Part shown: piece after piece, positions 1 to 13,100 of the stretch
Position numbering within the stretch: the first letter of the stretch is position 1
Layout of the letters: each line of letters begins with the position of its first letter
NCBI GenBank assembly: GCA_001784175.1
Contig: MFPR01000019.1
Location: forward strand, 7,994 to 71,993
Length of the DNA: 64,000 nucleotides
Direction of reading: 5' to 3'
Source of the DNA: Candidatus Lindowbacteria bacterium RIFCSPLOWO2_12_FULL_62_27
GTDB taxonomy: Bacteria > Lindowbacteria > 2-12-FULL-62-27
Notes under the pieces: model-generated
What the model was told of the DNA's origin: nothing
What the model saw: only the letters and a program-made list of their open reading frames with translations
Database searches by the model: none
Position numbers and translations under genes: made by a program

Positions 1-3000
1 CGCTGCTCTCCCGGGACGTGATGTTCGTCCAGGTGACCGACACGGACGAAAACTGCGATCCGCAGGACCGGGACACCGTGCAGGTCACCGTGTTCGTCGG
101 CAACGGCTATGCCGAAGGCTCGAGCGCCCAGGGCCTGGTGATCGACACGGAAACGCTGACGCTGACGGAGACGGGTGAAACCAGCGGCGTCTTCCGCAGC
201 GACACGATCGTGGTCACCGACACGAAGGCGCCCGTGGTGAACGACGGCGTCGTGAGCTGGGGCCGGAACGACACGCTGACCGTGAGGTACGGCGACAAGA
301 ACGGTTCCGACACGACGACGGACACGGCGCTGGCGCTTGAAATCGCGACCGCCGCGCGCGCAGTCCTCTATGAGGACGCCGCCTTCGGCGACGAGGTCGA
401 CACCTACCAGACGCGCGACGTCCTGTACGTGGCGGTCCACGACACGGACGAGAATCGCAATCCGCAGTCGAAGGACACGGTCTCCGTCACGGTCTACATC
501 GGAAACGGCTCGGTGGAGGGGTCCGACACGCAGGCGCTGGTGCTCGACACCCAGACGCTGGTCCTGACCGAAAGCGGCGAGACCACGGGCGTGTTCCAGA
601 GCGCCGCGATCGCGCTGACCGACACGGAGAAACCCGCCGTGGAGAACGGCATGGTGAGCTGGGGCAGGAGCGACACGCTGCACATCGTCTACACCGACGT
701 GACCGGCACAAGCGAGACCACGACCGACACGGCGCTGGCCCTTGAGATCGCCGCCACCGCGCGCGTAATCTTCTACGAGGACGCCGCCTACGGCGACGAG
801 GTCGATACCTACCAGACGCGTGACATCATGTACGTCGCGGTCCATGACACGGACGAAAACCGAAATCCGCAGTACAAAGACACCGTCCAAGCGACCGTCT
901 ACGTGGGCAACGGCTACGCCGAGGGCTCGTACGCCCAGGGTCTCGTGCTCGACACGCAGACCCTGGTCTTGACCGAGAGCGGCGAGACCACGGGCGTCTT
1001 CCAGAGCGCCGCGATCGCGCTGACCGACACTGAGGTGCCGGTCACCGAAAACACGCGCCTCTCCTGGGGCCGCAGCGACACGATGCACGCGACCTACACG
1101 GACGTGACGGGCACGAGCGAGACCACGAACGACACGGCGCTGGCGCTCGAGATCGCGACCGCTTCCGTCGTCCAGCTTTACGAGGACAGCGACTACACGG
1201 ACGCGGTGGACACGTACCTCGTACGGAACGACGCCATGTTCATCTGGCTGGCGGACACCGACGAAAACCGCAATCCCCAGATGATCGACACGGTGAGCGT
1301 GACGATTTATGCGGGAGACGACGCGAGCGCGCTGGTGACCGACACCGAGATTATCGTGATGACCGAGACAACTGAAACCAGCGGCATCTTCCGCTTCTCC
1401 GGCCTGACCGTCGCGGATACGGGAGTCTCGACATCCCAGAACGGGAGCCTGAACTGGGGCACGAGCGACACGGCGCATGTCTCCTACACGGACGTGACCG
1501 GCGGGACGTCGGATGCGGCGTCCGATACGGCGTTGTCGATCGCTGTTCCGACCCAGAGCGTGGTACAGGTTTACGAGGACGCCCTCTACACAGACGATGT
1601 CGACACCTATCTGACGCGTGACATTCTTTACGTCGCCCTGTACGACACGGACGAGAATCAGAACCCGCAGAGCGTTGAAACCGTCACGGTGACCGTCTAT
1701 GTCGGAAACGGATACACGGAAGGCTCGACCGCGCAGGGTCTGATCATCGACACGGAAACGCTGACCTTGACGGAAGCGACCGACACGCCGGGAGTCTTCC
1801 GAAGCGGCGCGGTCGTCCTCACCGACACGACGAAGCCGGTCGTCAGCGACGGCGTCGTGAGCTGGGGCCGGGCGGACACGCTGACCGTAAAATATCTGGA
1901 CAACGACGACGCAACGGACACCTCGGCCGATACGGCCCTGGCGATCGAGATCGCCTCGACCGTGGCGTTGCAGTTGTTCGAGGACAACGGATACGCCGAC
2001 GGCGTCGACACCTATCTGACGCGCGATGTCATGCATCTTTGGGCGCAGGACACGGACGAAAACCGCAATCCCAGTCTCAAAGACACGATTGCGGTGACCG
2101 TGTACGTCGGCAACGGCGCCGCCGAGGGTGCGAGCGCGGCGGGACTCGTGCTGGACACGGAGGTGTTGACCCTGACGGAAACGACGGAGACGTCGTCGAT
2201 CTTCGTGAGTGACACGGTCAACCTGACGGATACGAAGCTCCCCGGGGTGAGCGACGGCGTCATCAGTTGGGGCCGCTCGGACACGCTGCACGTCACCTAC
2301 ACCGACGTGACCGGCACGAGCGAATCGGCCAACGACACTGCGCTGGCCATTGAAAGCGCAACATCCGCACGGGCGATTTTCTATGAGGACCCGGCCTACG
2401 GCGACGAAGTCGACACCTACCTCACGCGCGACGTGATGTACGTGGCGGTTCATGACACGGACGAAAACCGCAACCCGCAACTGAAAGACACGGTACAGGT
2501 GACCGTCTACGCCGGGAACGGCTACGCCGAAGGCGGCTACGCGCAGGGCCTGGTGCTGGACACGCAGACGCTGGTCCTGACGGAGAGCGGCGAGACCACA
2601 GGGATATTCTGGAGCGACACGGTGGTCCTGACCGACACCCTGACGCCGGCCGTCGAGAACAACCGCCTGAGCTGGGGCCGGCAGGACACGCTGTTTGTGA
2701 CATACACCGACGTGACAGGCACGAGCGAAACGGCGAACGACACGGCGCTGGCGCTTGAAATCGCGACGACCGCGCGGGCTGTCCTGTACGAAGACGGCGC
2801 CTACGGCGACGAGGTCGACACGTACCTGACACGTGACGTGATGTACGTGGCCGTCCACGACACAGACGAAAACCGAAACCCGCAATTCAAAGACACCGTG
2901 CAGGTGACCGTCTACGTCGGAAACGGCTACGCCGAAGGGTCCTACGCGCAGGGTCTCGTGCTGGATACGCAGACGCTGGTGCTGACCGAGAGTGGCGAGA

Positions 3001-6000
3001 CGACGGGCGTCTTCTGGAGTGACACACTGGTTCTGACCGACACAAGGACGCCGGCGGTGGAGGACAACCGCCTGTCGTGGGGCCGGTCGGACACCCTGCA
3101 GGTTGCCTACTCCGACGTGACGGGATCAAGCGAGTCCGCAACGGACACCGCGCTCGCGCTCGAAATCGCCAGCGCCCTCACACTGCAAATATACGAAAAC
3201 GAAGGAAACACGGACGACGTCGACACCTACCTGACCCGCGACGTCATGCACGTGTGGGTCATGGACACGGATGAGAACCGCAACCCGCAAATGCGCGACA
3301 CCGTGCAGGTGACGGTCTACGTCGGAAACAGCTACTCCGAAGGAGGCTACGCCCAGGGCCTCGTCCTCGACACGGACGCGATCACGCTCACGGAGAGTTC
3401 CGAAACCTCGGGCATCTTCCGCAGCGACACCGTGAACCTCACCGATACAAAGTGGCCCGTCGTGAACGACGGCGTCGTGAGCTGGGGCCGCGCCGACACG
3501 CTGCACGTGCTCTACAGCGACGTCACGGGCACAAGCGAGAGCGGCAACGACACGGCGCTCGCGCTCGAGATCGCCACGACCGCCCGCGCCGTCCTGTACG
3601 AGGACGCCGCCTACGGCGACGAGGTCGACACGTACTTCACGCGCGACTTCCTGTACGTGGCCGTGCACGACACGGACGAAAACCGCAATCCCCAGGCCAA
3701 AGACACCGTGCAGGTGGTGGTATACATCGGCAACGGCACGGCCGAGGGCACGGCGTCATCGGGGATCGAGGCGGCGGCGCTGGTCATCGACACCCAGACG
3801 CTGGTCCTGACGGAGAGCGGCGAAACCACGGGCATCTTCCAGAGCGGCGCGATCCCGCTGACCGACACCGAAAAACCGGTCGTCGAAAACAGCCGGCTCA
3901 GTTGGGGCCGCTCCGACACCCTGCACCTCGTCTACACCGACGTGACCGGCACAAGCGAAACGACGAACGATACGGCGCTCGCCCTCGAAACGGGGACGGC
4001 GATGACGATCCAGTTGTACGAGGACGCCAATTTCACCGACGACGTCGACACCTATTTGAAGCGCGACGTCATGTACATTCAGGTGCAGGACACCGACGAG
4101 AACCGCAACCCGCAGGTGAAGGACACCGTCAGCGCGATCGTCCGGGTCGGCAACGACACCGATGGATCCTTCATCGACACCGAAACGATTGTCCTGACGG
4201 AAACAAGCGAAACGAGCGGCATCTTCCGCAGCGCTGCCATCAATCTGACCGACACGACCAGCCCGGTCGTCGGCGACGGCGTGGTGAGCTGGGGGCTCTC
4301 CGACACGACGCACGTCGTGTACGTCGACGCGAGCGACGGCGCGGACCAGGGCTTCGACACGGCGCTGGCCATTGACATTCCGACGCCGAGCCGCGTGCTG
4401 TTCTACGAGGACGCGGGCTACGGCGACGAGGTCGACACCTTCTACACGCGCGACTTCCTCTACCTCGCCGTGCACGACACCGACGAAAACCGCAGCCCGC
4501 AGGGCGTCGACACGGTGACGGTGACGATGGTCGTCGGGAACGACCGGGACGGCCTCGTGCTCGATACGGAGACGCTGATCCTCACCGAGTCCGGCAGCAC
4601 CACCGGCATCTTCCGCAGCGACACGATCAACCTCACGGACACGAAGGTGCCGGCGGTCAACGACGGCATCGTCAGTTGGGGCGTGAGCGACACGCTGTTT
4701 GTGAAATATACGGACGCGAACGACGCGTCGGACAGCGCGACCGACACGGCCCTGGCGCTGGAGATCGCCAGCGCGGTGTCGATGCAGCTTTACGAGAACC
4801 ACGGCAACACCGACGACGTGGACACCTACCTGACGCGGGACGTGATGCACGTGTGGCTGATGGACACGGACGAAAACCGCAACCCGCAGTCGCGGGACAC
4901 CGTGACCGTGACCGTCCACGTCGGCAACGGCGTGGCGGAGGGCGGCGCCGGGCAGGGGCTGGTGATCGACACGGAAACGCTGACGATGACGGAAACGGCG
5001 GAGACCTCGGGGATTTTCGTGAGCGACACCGTCAACCTCACCGACACGAAGGTCCCCGCCGCAAACGACGGCGTCGTGAGCTGGGGCCGGTCCGATACGC
5101 TGCAGGTCGTCTACACGGACGTGAGCGGGACGAGCGAGTCCGCAAACGACACCGCGCTGGCGATCGAAATTCCGTCCACGGCCGCCCTCCAGCTCTTTGA
5201 CGACCTCGCGCTCACCGATCCCGTGGATACGTACCTCACAATCGACGCGATGTACGTGATGGTCCAGGACACCGACGAGAACCGCAATCCGGAACTGCGC
5301 GACACCGTCTACGTCACGGCCTACATCGGAAACGGCAGTTCCGTCGGCGGCGGCGCCGCGCTGGTCCTCGACACGATGACCATCGTTCTGACGGAAAGCG
5401 CCGAAACCTCGGGCCTCTTCCGGAGCGACACCCTCACCCTGACGAACGTTGTGGTCCCGTCAACCTCCGACAGTGTTCTCTCCTGGGGCGAGATCGACAC
5501 CCTGCACGTCGTCTACGTCGACGCGCTGGGAACAAGCGAATCGGCCGGTGATACCGCGCTTGCGATCGAGGATCCGAAGACATCGACGGTCGAGATATAT
5601 GAGGAGCTCACCTTCACCGACGTCGTCGATACGCTCTTCACGAGGGACGTCCTGTTCATCCAGGTGACCGACACCGACGAGAACCGCAACCCGCAGTCGA
5701 CCGACACCGTGAGCGTCACGATCTACGTCGGCAACGGCTACGCCGAGGGCGCCTCCGCCCAGGGACTCGTCCTTGACACCGCCACATGGGTGCTCACGGA
5801 GGTGAGCACGGCCGCCTCCACATTCCGCAGCGACACGATCCCGCTGTCCGACACGGTCGTCCCGTCCGCATCCGACGGATTCCTGAGCTGGGGCCGGGCG
5901 GACACGCTGCACGTCACGTATACGGACGCGACCGCCGCCACCGACGCGAGCTACGACACGGCCCTGGCGCTCGAAATCGCGCAGACCGCGCGTGTCATTC

Positions 6001-7150
6001 TCTACGAGGACAGCGCGTTCTCCGACGATGTCGACACCTATCTGACCCGGGACCTCATGTTCGTGGCGGTGCATGACACGGACGAGAACCGCAATCCGCA
6101 ACAGAAAGACACCGTGAGCGTGACCGTCTACGTGGGGAACAACTACGAGGGGCTGGTCCTCGATACCGAAACGCTCGTGTTGACGGAGAGCGGAGAAACG
6201 ACCGGCGTCTTCCTGAGCGACACCGTGACCCTGACGGACACGGAGCAGCCGTCGGCCGAGAACAGCCGCATCAGTTGGGGCCGGTCCGACACGCTCTACG
6301 CAGGCTACACGGACGTGACGGGTACGAGCGAAACCGCGACTGACACGGCCCTGGCGCTTGAAATCGCGTCGACCGCCGCTCTGCAGCTCTTCGAAGACGC
6401 GAATTACACGGACGACGTCGACACGTATCTCACGAGAGACGCAATGTACGTCTGGATGATGGACACGGACGAAAACCGCAACCCACAGAGCAAGGACACC
6501 GTGACCGTCACGGTCTATGTGGCCAACGCGACCTACGGCGGCGGCGCGGCCGCGCTGGTGATCGACACGGAAACCCTGACGCTGACCGAAAGCGGCGAGA
6601 CCACGGCGATCTTCCGCAGCGGGTCTCTGACCGTGACCGATACGAAAGTCCCGTCCGTCAACGACGGCGTCCTGTCCTGGGGAGCTTCCGACACTCTGCA
6701 CGTCGCGTACACCGACGCGACGGGCACTTCGGAGGAACGCTCGGACACGGCGCTTGCGGTTGAAATCGCGACCGCCGCCGCCGTCTACTTCTACGAGGAC
6801 AGCGGCTACACCGACATCGTCGACACCTATCTCATGCGCAACGACCTCGCCTATCTCGTGGTCTACGACACCGACGAGAACCGCAACCCGCAGGCCATCG
6901 AAACGGTGACGGTCACCGTTCATGTCGGCGACACGACCGGGCTCGTCCGAGACACCGAAACCTTCGTCCTCACAGAATCCGGCGAGACCACCGGCATCTT
7001 CCGCAGCGTCGCCGTCAACCTTGTCGATTCGGACGCGACCTCGCCCGCGTCGAACGGCAGGCTCGAGGTCCGAAAAGCCGACACCCTCCACATGGCCTAC
7101 ACCGATTCCAATGCCGGAACGGACATCGCCTACGACACCGCCCTCGTCAA
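1..7150 (+). repeat. 18 tandem copies of a ~390-bp (130-residue) coding repeat
   Basis: Each copy contains DTDEN, a GNGYAEG-like turn, LTLTESGETTGVF, SWGRSDTL, DVTGTSE, DTALALEI and VDTYLTRD. I counted 18 DTDEN motifs. Neighbouring copies can be almost identical over their first ~70 residues (for example the copies starting near 2460 and 2870), which points to recent amplification or conversion. Copies 4, 11, 12, 16 and 18 lack most of the GNGYAEG loop. Confidence 0.92.
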
Positions 7151-10100
7151 ATGGGTAACGAACGTCACGCTGGTCAGCCCGGCCAACGGCCACGAAACAA
7201 CCAACGCCAAACCCGTGGTGCGCTGGAGCGGGGATGCGGACAGCGTGCTGGTGGATTCCTTCGTCGTCGAGGTCTCGAAGGTCTCGACGTTTGCTTCGAC
7301 GGTGCTGGTGGACACGGTGGACGGAACGCTCGAGCAGGATTCCTTGGCGTCCCTCCCCGACAACGACACCTACTACTGGCGTGTCCGGGCCATCGACTAC
7401 CTCGGCATCGTCGGGTCCTACTCGGCGGAAACCCGATGGTTCACGATCGACACCAACGTCAATCAGGTGAACCTGTCTCTGCCGGCGGACGGCCACGAGA
7501 CGTCGGCCGCAAGCTTCCTGTTGAGCTGGACCGCCGTGATCGACAGCGTCGGCGTCGACAGCTACGCGGTGGAGGTGTCGAAGAACACGGCCTTCACGAA
7601 CATCGCCTTCACGGACACGCTCGACGCCGCGCTCACGAACGACACGGTCACCGGCCTCTACAACGACACCTACTACTGGCGCGTCCGCGCGATCGACAAC
7701 TTGGCCAACGGCGGCGCCTACGCAGCCACTCGCGGGTTCGTCTCGGACACCCTGGTGGGCAAAGTATCGCTCGTGACGCCGGTCGAGGCCTTCGAAACGG
7801 CCTCCATCGTGCTCGTGGTGACTTGGACCGGCCTCTCAGACAGCGTTGGCATTGACAGCTACGCCCTGGAGGTTTCCCGCAACTCGGCCTTCACGAATAT
7901 GACAATCCAGGACACGATCGACGGCTCGCTCACCACCTTCACCTGCACCAACCTCATCGCGGACACGTACCACTGGCGTGTCCGTGCGGTCGACGATCTC
8001 GGTAACAACGGCGCCTACTCCGATTCCCGCTACTTCATCACCGATACGTCGGTCCAGCCCGTCACCTTCCTCCTGCCGGCGGATGGCCACGAAACGAATG
8101 CGTCGCCCTTCACGCTGACGTGGGCGGCCAACTCGGACAGCTCGGGAATCGACTCGTACGCGGTCGAAGTCTCAAAGAATACGCTGTTCACGGACATCGT
8201 GTTTACCGACACCATCGACGGCAGTTTCACCACCGACACGATCTCCGGCCTCTACAACGACACCTACTACTGGCGCGTGCGGGCGATGGACAATTTCCAG
8301 AACCCCGGGCCCTTCGCGGCCATCTGGGGATTCATCATGGACACCAACGTCAATCAGATTTCAACCGTCCTGCCGGCCGCGGGCCACGAGACGACCGCGA
8401 CCAGCGTCGTCATGAGCTGGACCGCAATCACGGACAGCGTCGGCGTCGACTCCTACGCCGTCGAGGTTTCAAAGAATTCGGCCTTCACCAACATGGTCTT
8501 CACGGATACCGTCGACGCCGCCCTCACGACCGACACCGTCACGGGCCTCTATAACGACACCTACTTCTGGCACGTCCGCGGCGTCGACGACCTCGGCAAC
8601 ACCGGCCTCTACTCGACCACGATCGGATTCGTCACCGACACCATCGTCGACTCCGTTACGCTCTCTCTGCCCGCCGACGGCCACGAGACCAGCGTGATCG
8701 ACTTCCTGGTAAGCTGGATCAGCGCCGGCGCCGATTCGGTGGGCTTCGACTCCTTCGCGCTGGAGGTTTCAAAGAGCACCGCCTTCACCTCCGTCGTCTT
8801 CACCGACACGCTGGACGGCGCATTCACGAGCGACACGGTGACCGGCCTCTACAACGATACGTACTACTGGCGAATGCGCGGCGTCGACGATCTGGCCAAT
8901 GCCGGCCCCTACTCCGCCATCCGGGGCTTCGTGACCGACACGATCGTCGCCCAGGTCAGCGCAAGCCAGCCGGCCGACGCGCATGAAACGAGCGCCATCA
9001 ACTTCCTGGTGAGCTGGACCGCAGTGACGGACAGCGTCGGCGTGGACAGCTACGCGGTCGAAGTGTCCAAGAATTCGGACTTCACGAACATCGCCTTCAC
9101 CGACACCGTCGATCAGGCCAACACGTCCGACACGGTCACCGGCCTCTACAACGACACGCACTTCTGGCGCGTCCGGGCGATCGACGACCTCGGCAACGGC
9201 GGCGCCTTCTCGACCACGCGCGGCTTCGTGACCGACACGATCGTGAACCAGGTGTCCGCGAGCCAGCCGGCGGACGGCCATGAGACGACGGCCATCAGCC
9301 TCGTTGTGAGCTGGAGCGCCATCTCGGACAGCGTGGGCGTGGACAGCTACGCGCTGGAGGTGTCGACGAACGCGACGTTCACCGCCCTCGCGTTCACCGA
9401 CACCGTCGACCAGGCGATCCTCAGTGACACGGTGACCGGCCTCTATAACGATACATACTACTGGCGCGTCCGGGCGATCGACGACCTCGCGAACGGCGGC
9501 GCTTATTCGACCACCCGCGGCTTCGTCACCGACACGCTGATCGCCCAAGTCAGCCTGTCCCAGCCGGCGGACGCGCACGAAACGAGCGCGGTCAATTTCC
9601 TCGTGAGCTGGCAGACACTGTCCGACAGCGTCGGCATCGACAGCTACGCGCTGGAAGTCTCGAAGAACACCGCGTTCACCAACATCGCCTTCACCGATAC
9701 GGTCGACGGCGCCCTGACGTCCGACACGGTGACCGGCCTCTACAACGACACCTACTACTGGCGCGTCCGCGCGATCGACGATCTGGCCAACGCCGGCGCG
9801 TTTTCCTCCACCCGCGGCTTCGTCGCCGACACGATCGTCGCCCAGGTGAGCGCGAGCCTCCCGGCCGACGCGCATGAAACGAACGCCATCAACTTCCTGG
9901 TGAGCTGGAGCGCCGTGACGGACAGCGTGGGCGTCGACTCCTACGCGGTGGAGGCGTCGAAGAACACAGCCTTCACGAACATCGCCTTCACCGACACGGT
10001 CGACCAGGCCAACACGTCCGACACGGTCACCGGTCTTTACAATGACACGTACTACTGGCGCGTCCGCGCGATCGACGATCTGGCCAACGCCGGAACTTAT

Positions 10101-13100
10101 TCCTCCACCCGCGGCTTCGTTACCGACACCCTCGTCGACACCCTGACGCTGTCCCTGCCGGCCGACGCGCACGAAACCTCGGCGATCAACCTCGTCGTGA
10201 GCTGGAGCGCCGGCGCCGACAGCGTGGGCGTCGACAGCTACGCGGTCGAGGTGTCAAAGAACTCGGCCTTCACGAACATCGCCTTCACCGACACCGTCGA
10301 TCAGGCCAACACGTCCGACACCGTCACCGGCCTCTACAATGACACGTACTACTGGCGCGTCCGCGCGATCGACGACCTCGCCAACGGCGGCGCATTCTCG
10401 ACCGCACGCGGCTTCGTCACTGACACCATCGTCAATCAGGTGTCCCTGAGCCTGCCGGCGGACGGCCACGAGACGACCTCGAACAGCGTCGTCGTGAGTT
10501 GGAGCGCCAACGCCGACAGCGTCGGGATCGACTCCTACGCTGTCGAGGTTTCCCTCAGCACGGCCTTTACCTCGATGGCCTTCACCGACACGGTGGATCA
10601 GGCGCTCACGAGCGACACGGTGACCGGCCTGTACAACGACACCTACTACTGGCGCGTCCGCGCGATCGACGACCTCGCCAACGGCGGCGCCTATTCGTCC
10701 ACGCGGGGATTCGTCACCGACACCCTCGTCAACGCCGTGGCGCTGTCCCTGCCGGCCGACGGCCACGAAACGAGCGCGGCGAACTTCCTGGCGAGCTGGA
10801 GCATGAACGCGGACAGTTCCGGCATCGATTCGTACGCCGTCGAAGTCTCGAAGAACACCGCCTTTACCTCCATCGCCTTCACCGACACCATCGATGGCGG
10901 CCAGACAAGCGACACGCTGACGGGCCTGTACAACGACACGTATTACTGGCGCGTCCGGGCCATCGACAACCGCGGTAATTTCGGCGTCTACGCCACGACG
11001 CGCGGGTTCGTCCACGACTCGAACGTCAACAAAGTCTCGCTGTCCGGCCCGTCCACGGGATCGTCCACGAACGACTCCCGGCTGACGCTCGCATGGAGCG
11101 CGATCACCGACACCGTGGGTGTCGATTCCTACGTCCTTGAACTCTCAAAGTCCCCGGATTTCTCGTCGATCTTCTCGACCGACACCTTCGACGCGACCGT
11201 TACCTCGGACTCGAGCGAAACCGGCCTGATCTCGGACACCTACTACTGGCGCGTCCGGGCCGTCGATTACCTGCGGAACGCCGGCCTGAACTCCGACACA
11301 TTCCAGTTCCTGATCGACACAACGCCCATCACGACCACCATCGTCTCGCCGGCCGACGCCCATGAAACCAGCGCGCGCCGGCCGGTCTTCCTCTGGACCT
11401 CCAACGCCGAAACCTTCACGCTCCAGATCGCCCGCGATTCGGCCTTTACCAACATCTTCTCCTCCACGACGGCCGTGAACGTCAGCGTCCTTCAGCCCGA
11501 TACCAATCTCACGATCGAGGACACCCATTACTGGCGTCTCATCAGCCGCAACCGCGCCGGCACCTTCGATACGACCAGCGCCCGCGGATTCCTGCTCGAC
11601 ACCACCGTCCGGCAGGTCACCCTCGTCGCGCCGGTCTACGACACCATCACGCCGGACACCACGCCCACGTTCTACTGGAGCGCCATCGCCGACAGCGTCG
11701 GCATCGACTCCTACGTGCTCGAAATTTCCAGCGCCGACACGTTCGGCCCCATCGTCTATGTCGACACGGTCGACGGGACCGTCACCGTCGACACCGTTAC
11801 GCCCGGCCTTGTCGCCGACACCTACTGGTGGCGCATCCGGGCCATCGACGATCTGGGCAACATCGGCCCCAACTCCGACAGCCGCACCATCGGCATTGAC
11901 ACCGGGTCGCCCTTCCAGGCCGTCGGGTCGGTCAACATCATCAGCGGCAACCACCAGCTCGCCGAAGTTCAGCAGACCCTGACCCTCCCGTTCCGCGTCC
12001 GTGTCCTCGACACGACCGTCCTGACCCTGCCGGTGCCCAACTCGCCGGTCCGGTTCGTGATCTCGCGGCCCAGCGGCGGCGACGGCTATTTCGGGATTGC
12101 GGGGATCACCTCCAAGACCGCCTTCACCGATTCGGACGGGTACGCCTCCGAGACGCTGACGCTCGGAACCAAAGGCGGCGTGTATGAAATCCAGGCCATC
12201 TCCGACTCCCGGCCCAGCCTCTACGCCATCTTCCTCGCCTATGCCGACGGTATCGAGATCACCGCAAGCAAATGGAGGATGATCAGCCCCAACAAGGTCA
12301 CGCTGAGCGCCACGACGGTGGATGCGTCCATCAAGGACGATCTCTCCGACGCGCTCGTCTATTGGTGGAATGAGAGCACGACGGAAGATCCCACGTTCTC
12401 GAAATACGTCAAGCCCACGACCATCAGCCGCGGGACCGGATACTGGGTGTACAGCAAGACCGGCGGCAAGCTCGTGACGCAGGGAACCGCCGGATTCGAC
12501 ACCCTCACCTACGCGCTCACCACGGCGTGGAACATGATCGGCACCGGGCATTACTTCTTCGTCGACTGGGATTCCAGTGTCCGCTTCCAGACCGCCACGT
12601 CCGGCGCCCTGACGCCCACGGAGGCGGCGAGCGCGGGCCTCATCGAAAACGCCGTCTACTGGTACAATGGCAACGGCTACAGTTGGGGCCCGGACGCCCG
12701 GACGACCACGCTGACCCGCATCCAGCTCAAGCCGATGGTCGGATTTGCTCTCTATGTATTGCAATCCTGCTCTATGGTGATCTATCCCAACCCGGCCACG
12801 CCGCTGGACACGTCCACCGAAATCTACGACCAGTCGCCGAAATTCAACGCCGCCCTCTACCAGGATCCCTCCGAGCAGGACTGGGCCGTCCGGGTCGTCG
12901 CTCATCGCGGCGCGATTCAGGACGTGCAGAACTACATCGGTGTGAAGGCCACGCCGGACGAAGCCCGCCTCTCCGCCCGGCGCGAGCCGCCGCCCGTCGC
13001 GCTCGAGTACCTCAGCGTCGCCTTCGAAGACGCCCAGGGCGTCCAGCGGTCCGCCAGTTTCGTCGATCCGATCACGACCGCGAACGTCTGGACCGTCAAG

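Noticed and set aside
5460-7496. Long minus-strand open frame (678 codons) opposite the repeat array; also 8769-10172, 11145-12905, 48470-50713, 51941-53857 and 54620-57289
   Set aside because: Antisense frames stay open because the sense gene is GC-rich and repetitive; they lack recognisable domains, signal peptides and ribosome-binding sites.
1-11900. CRISPR-like regular spacing of repeats
   Set aside because: Periods of ~390 and ~295 bp are whole coding repeats in one open frame; there are no short identical repeats with unique spacers and no cas genes.
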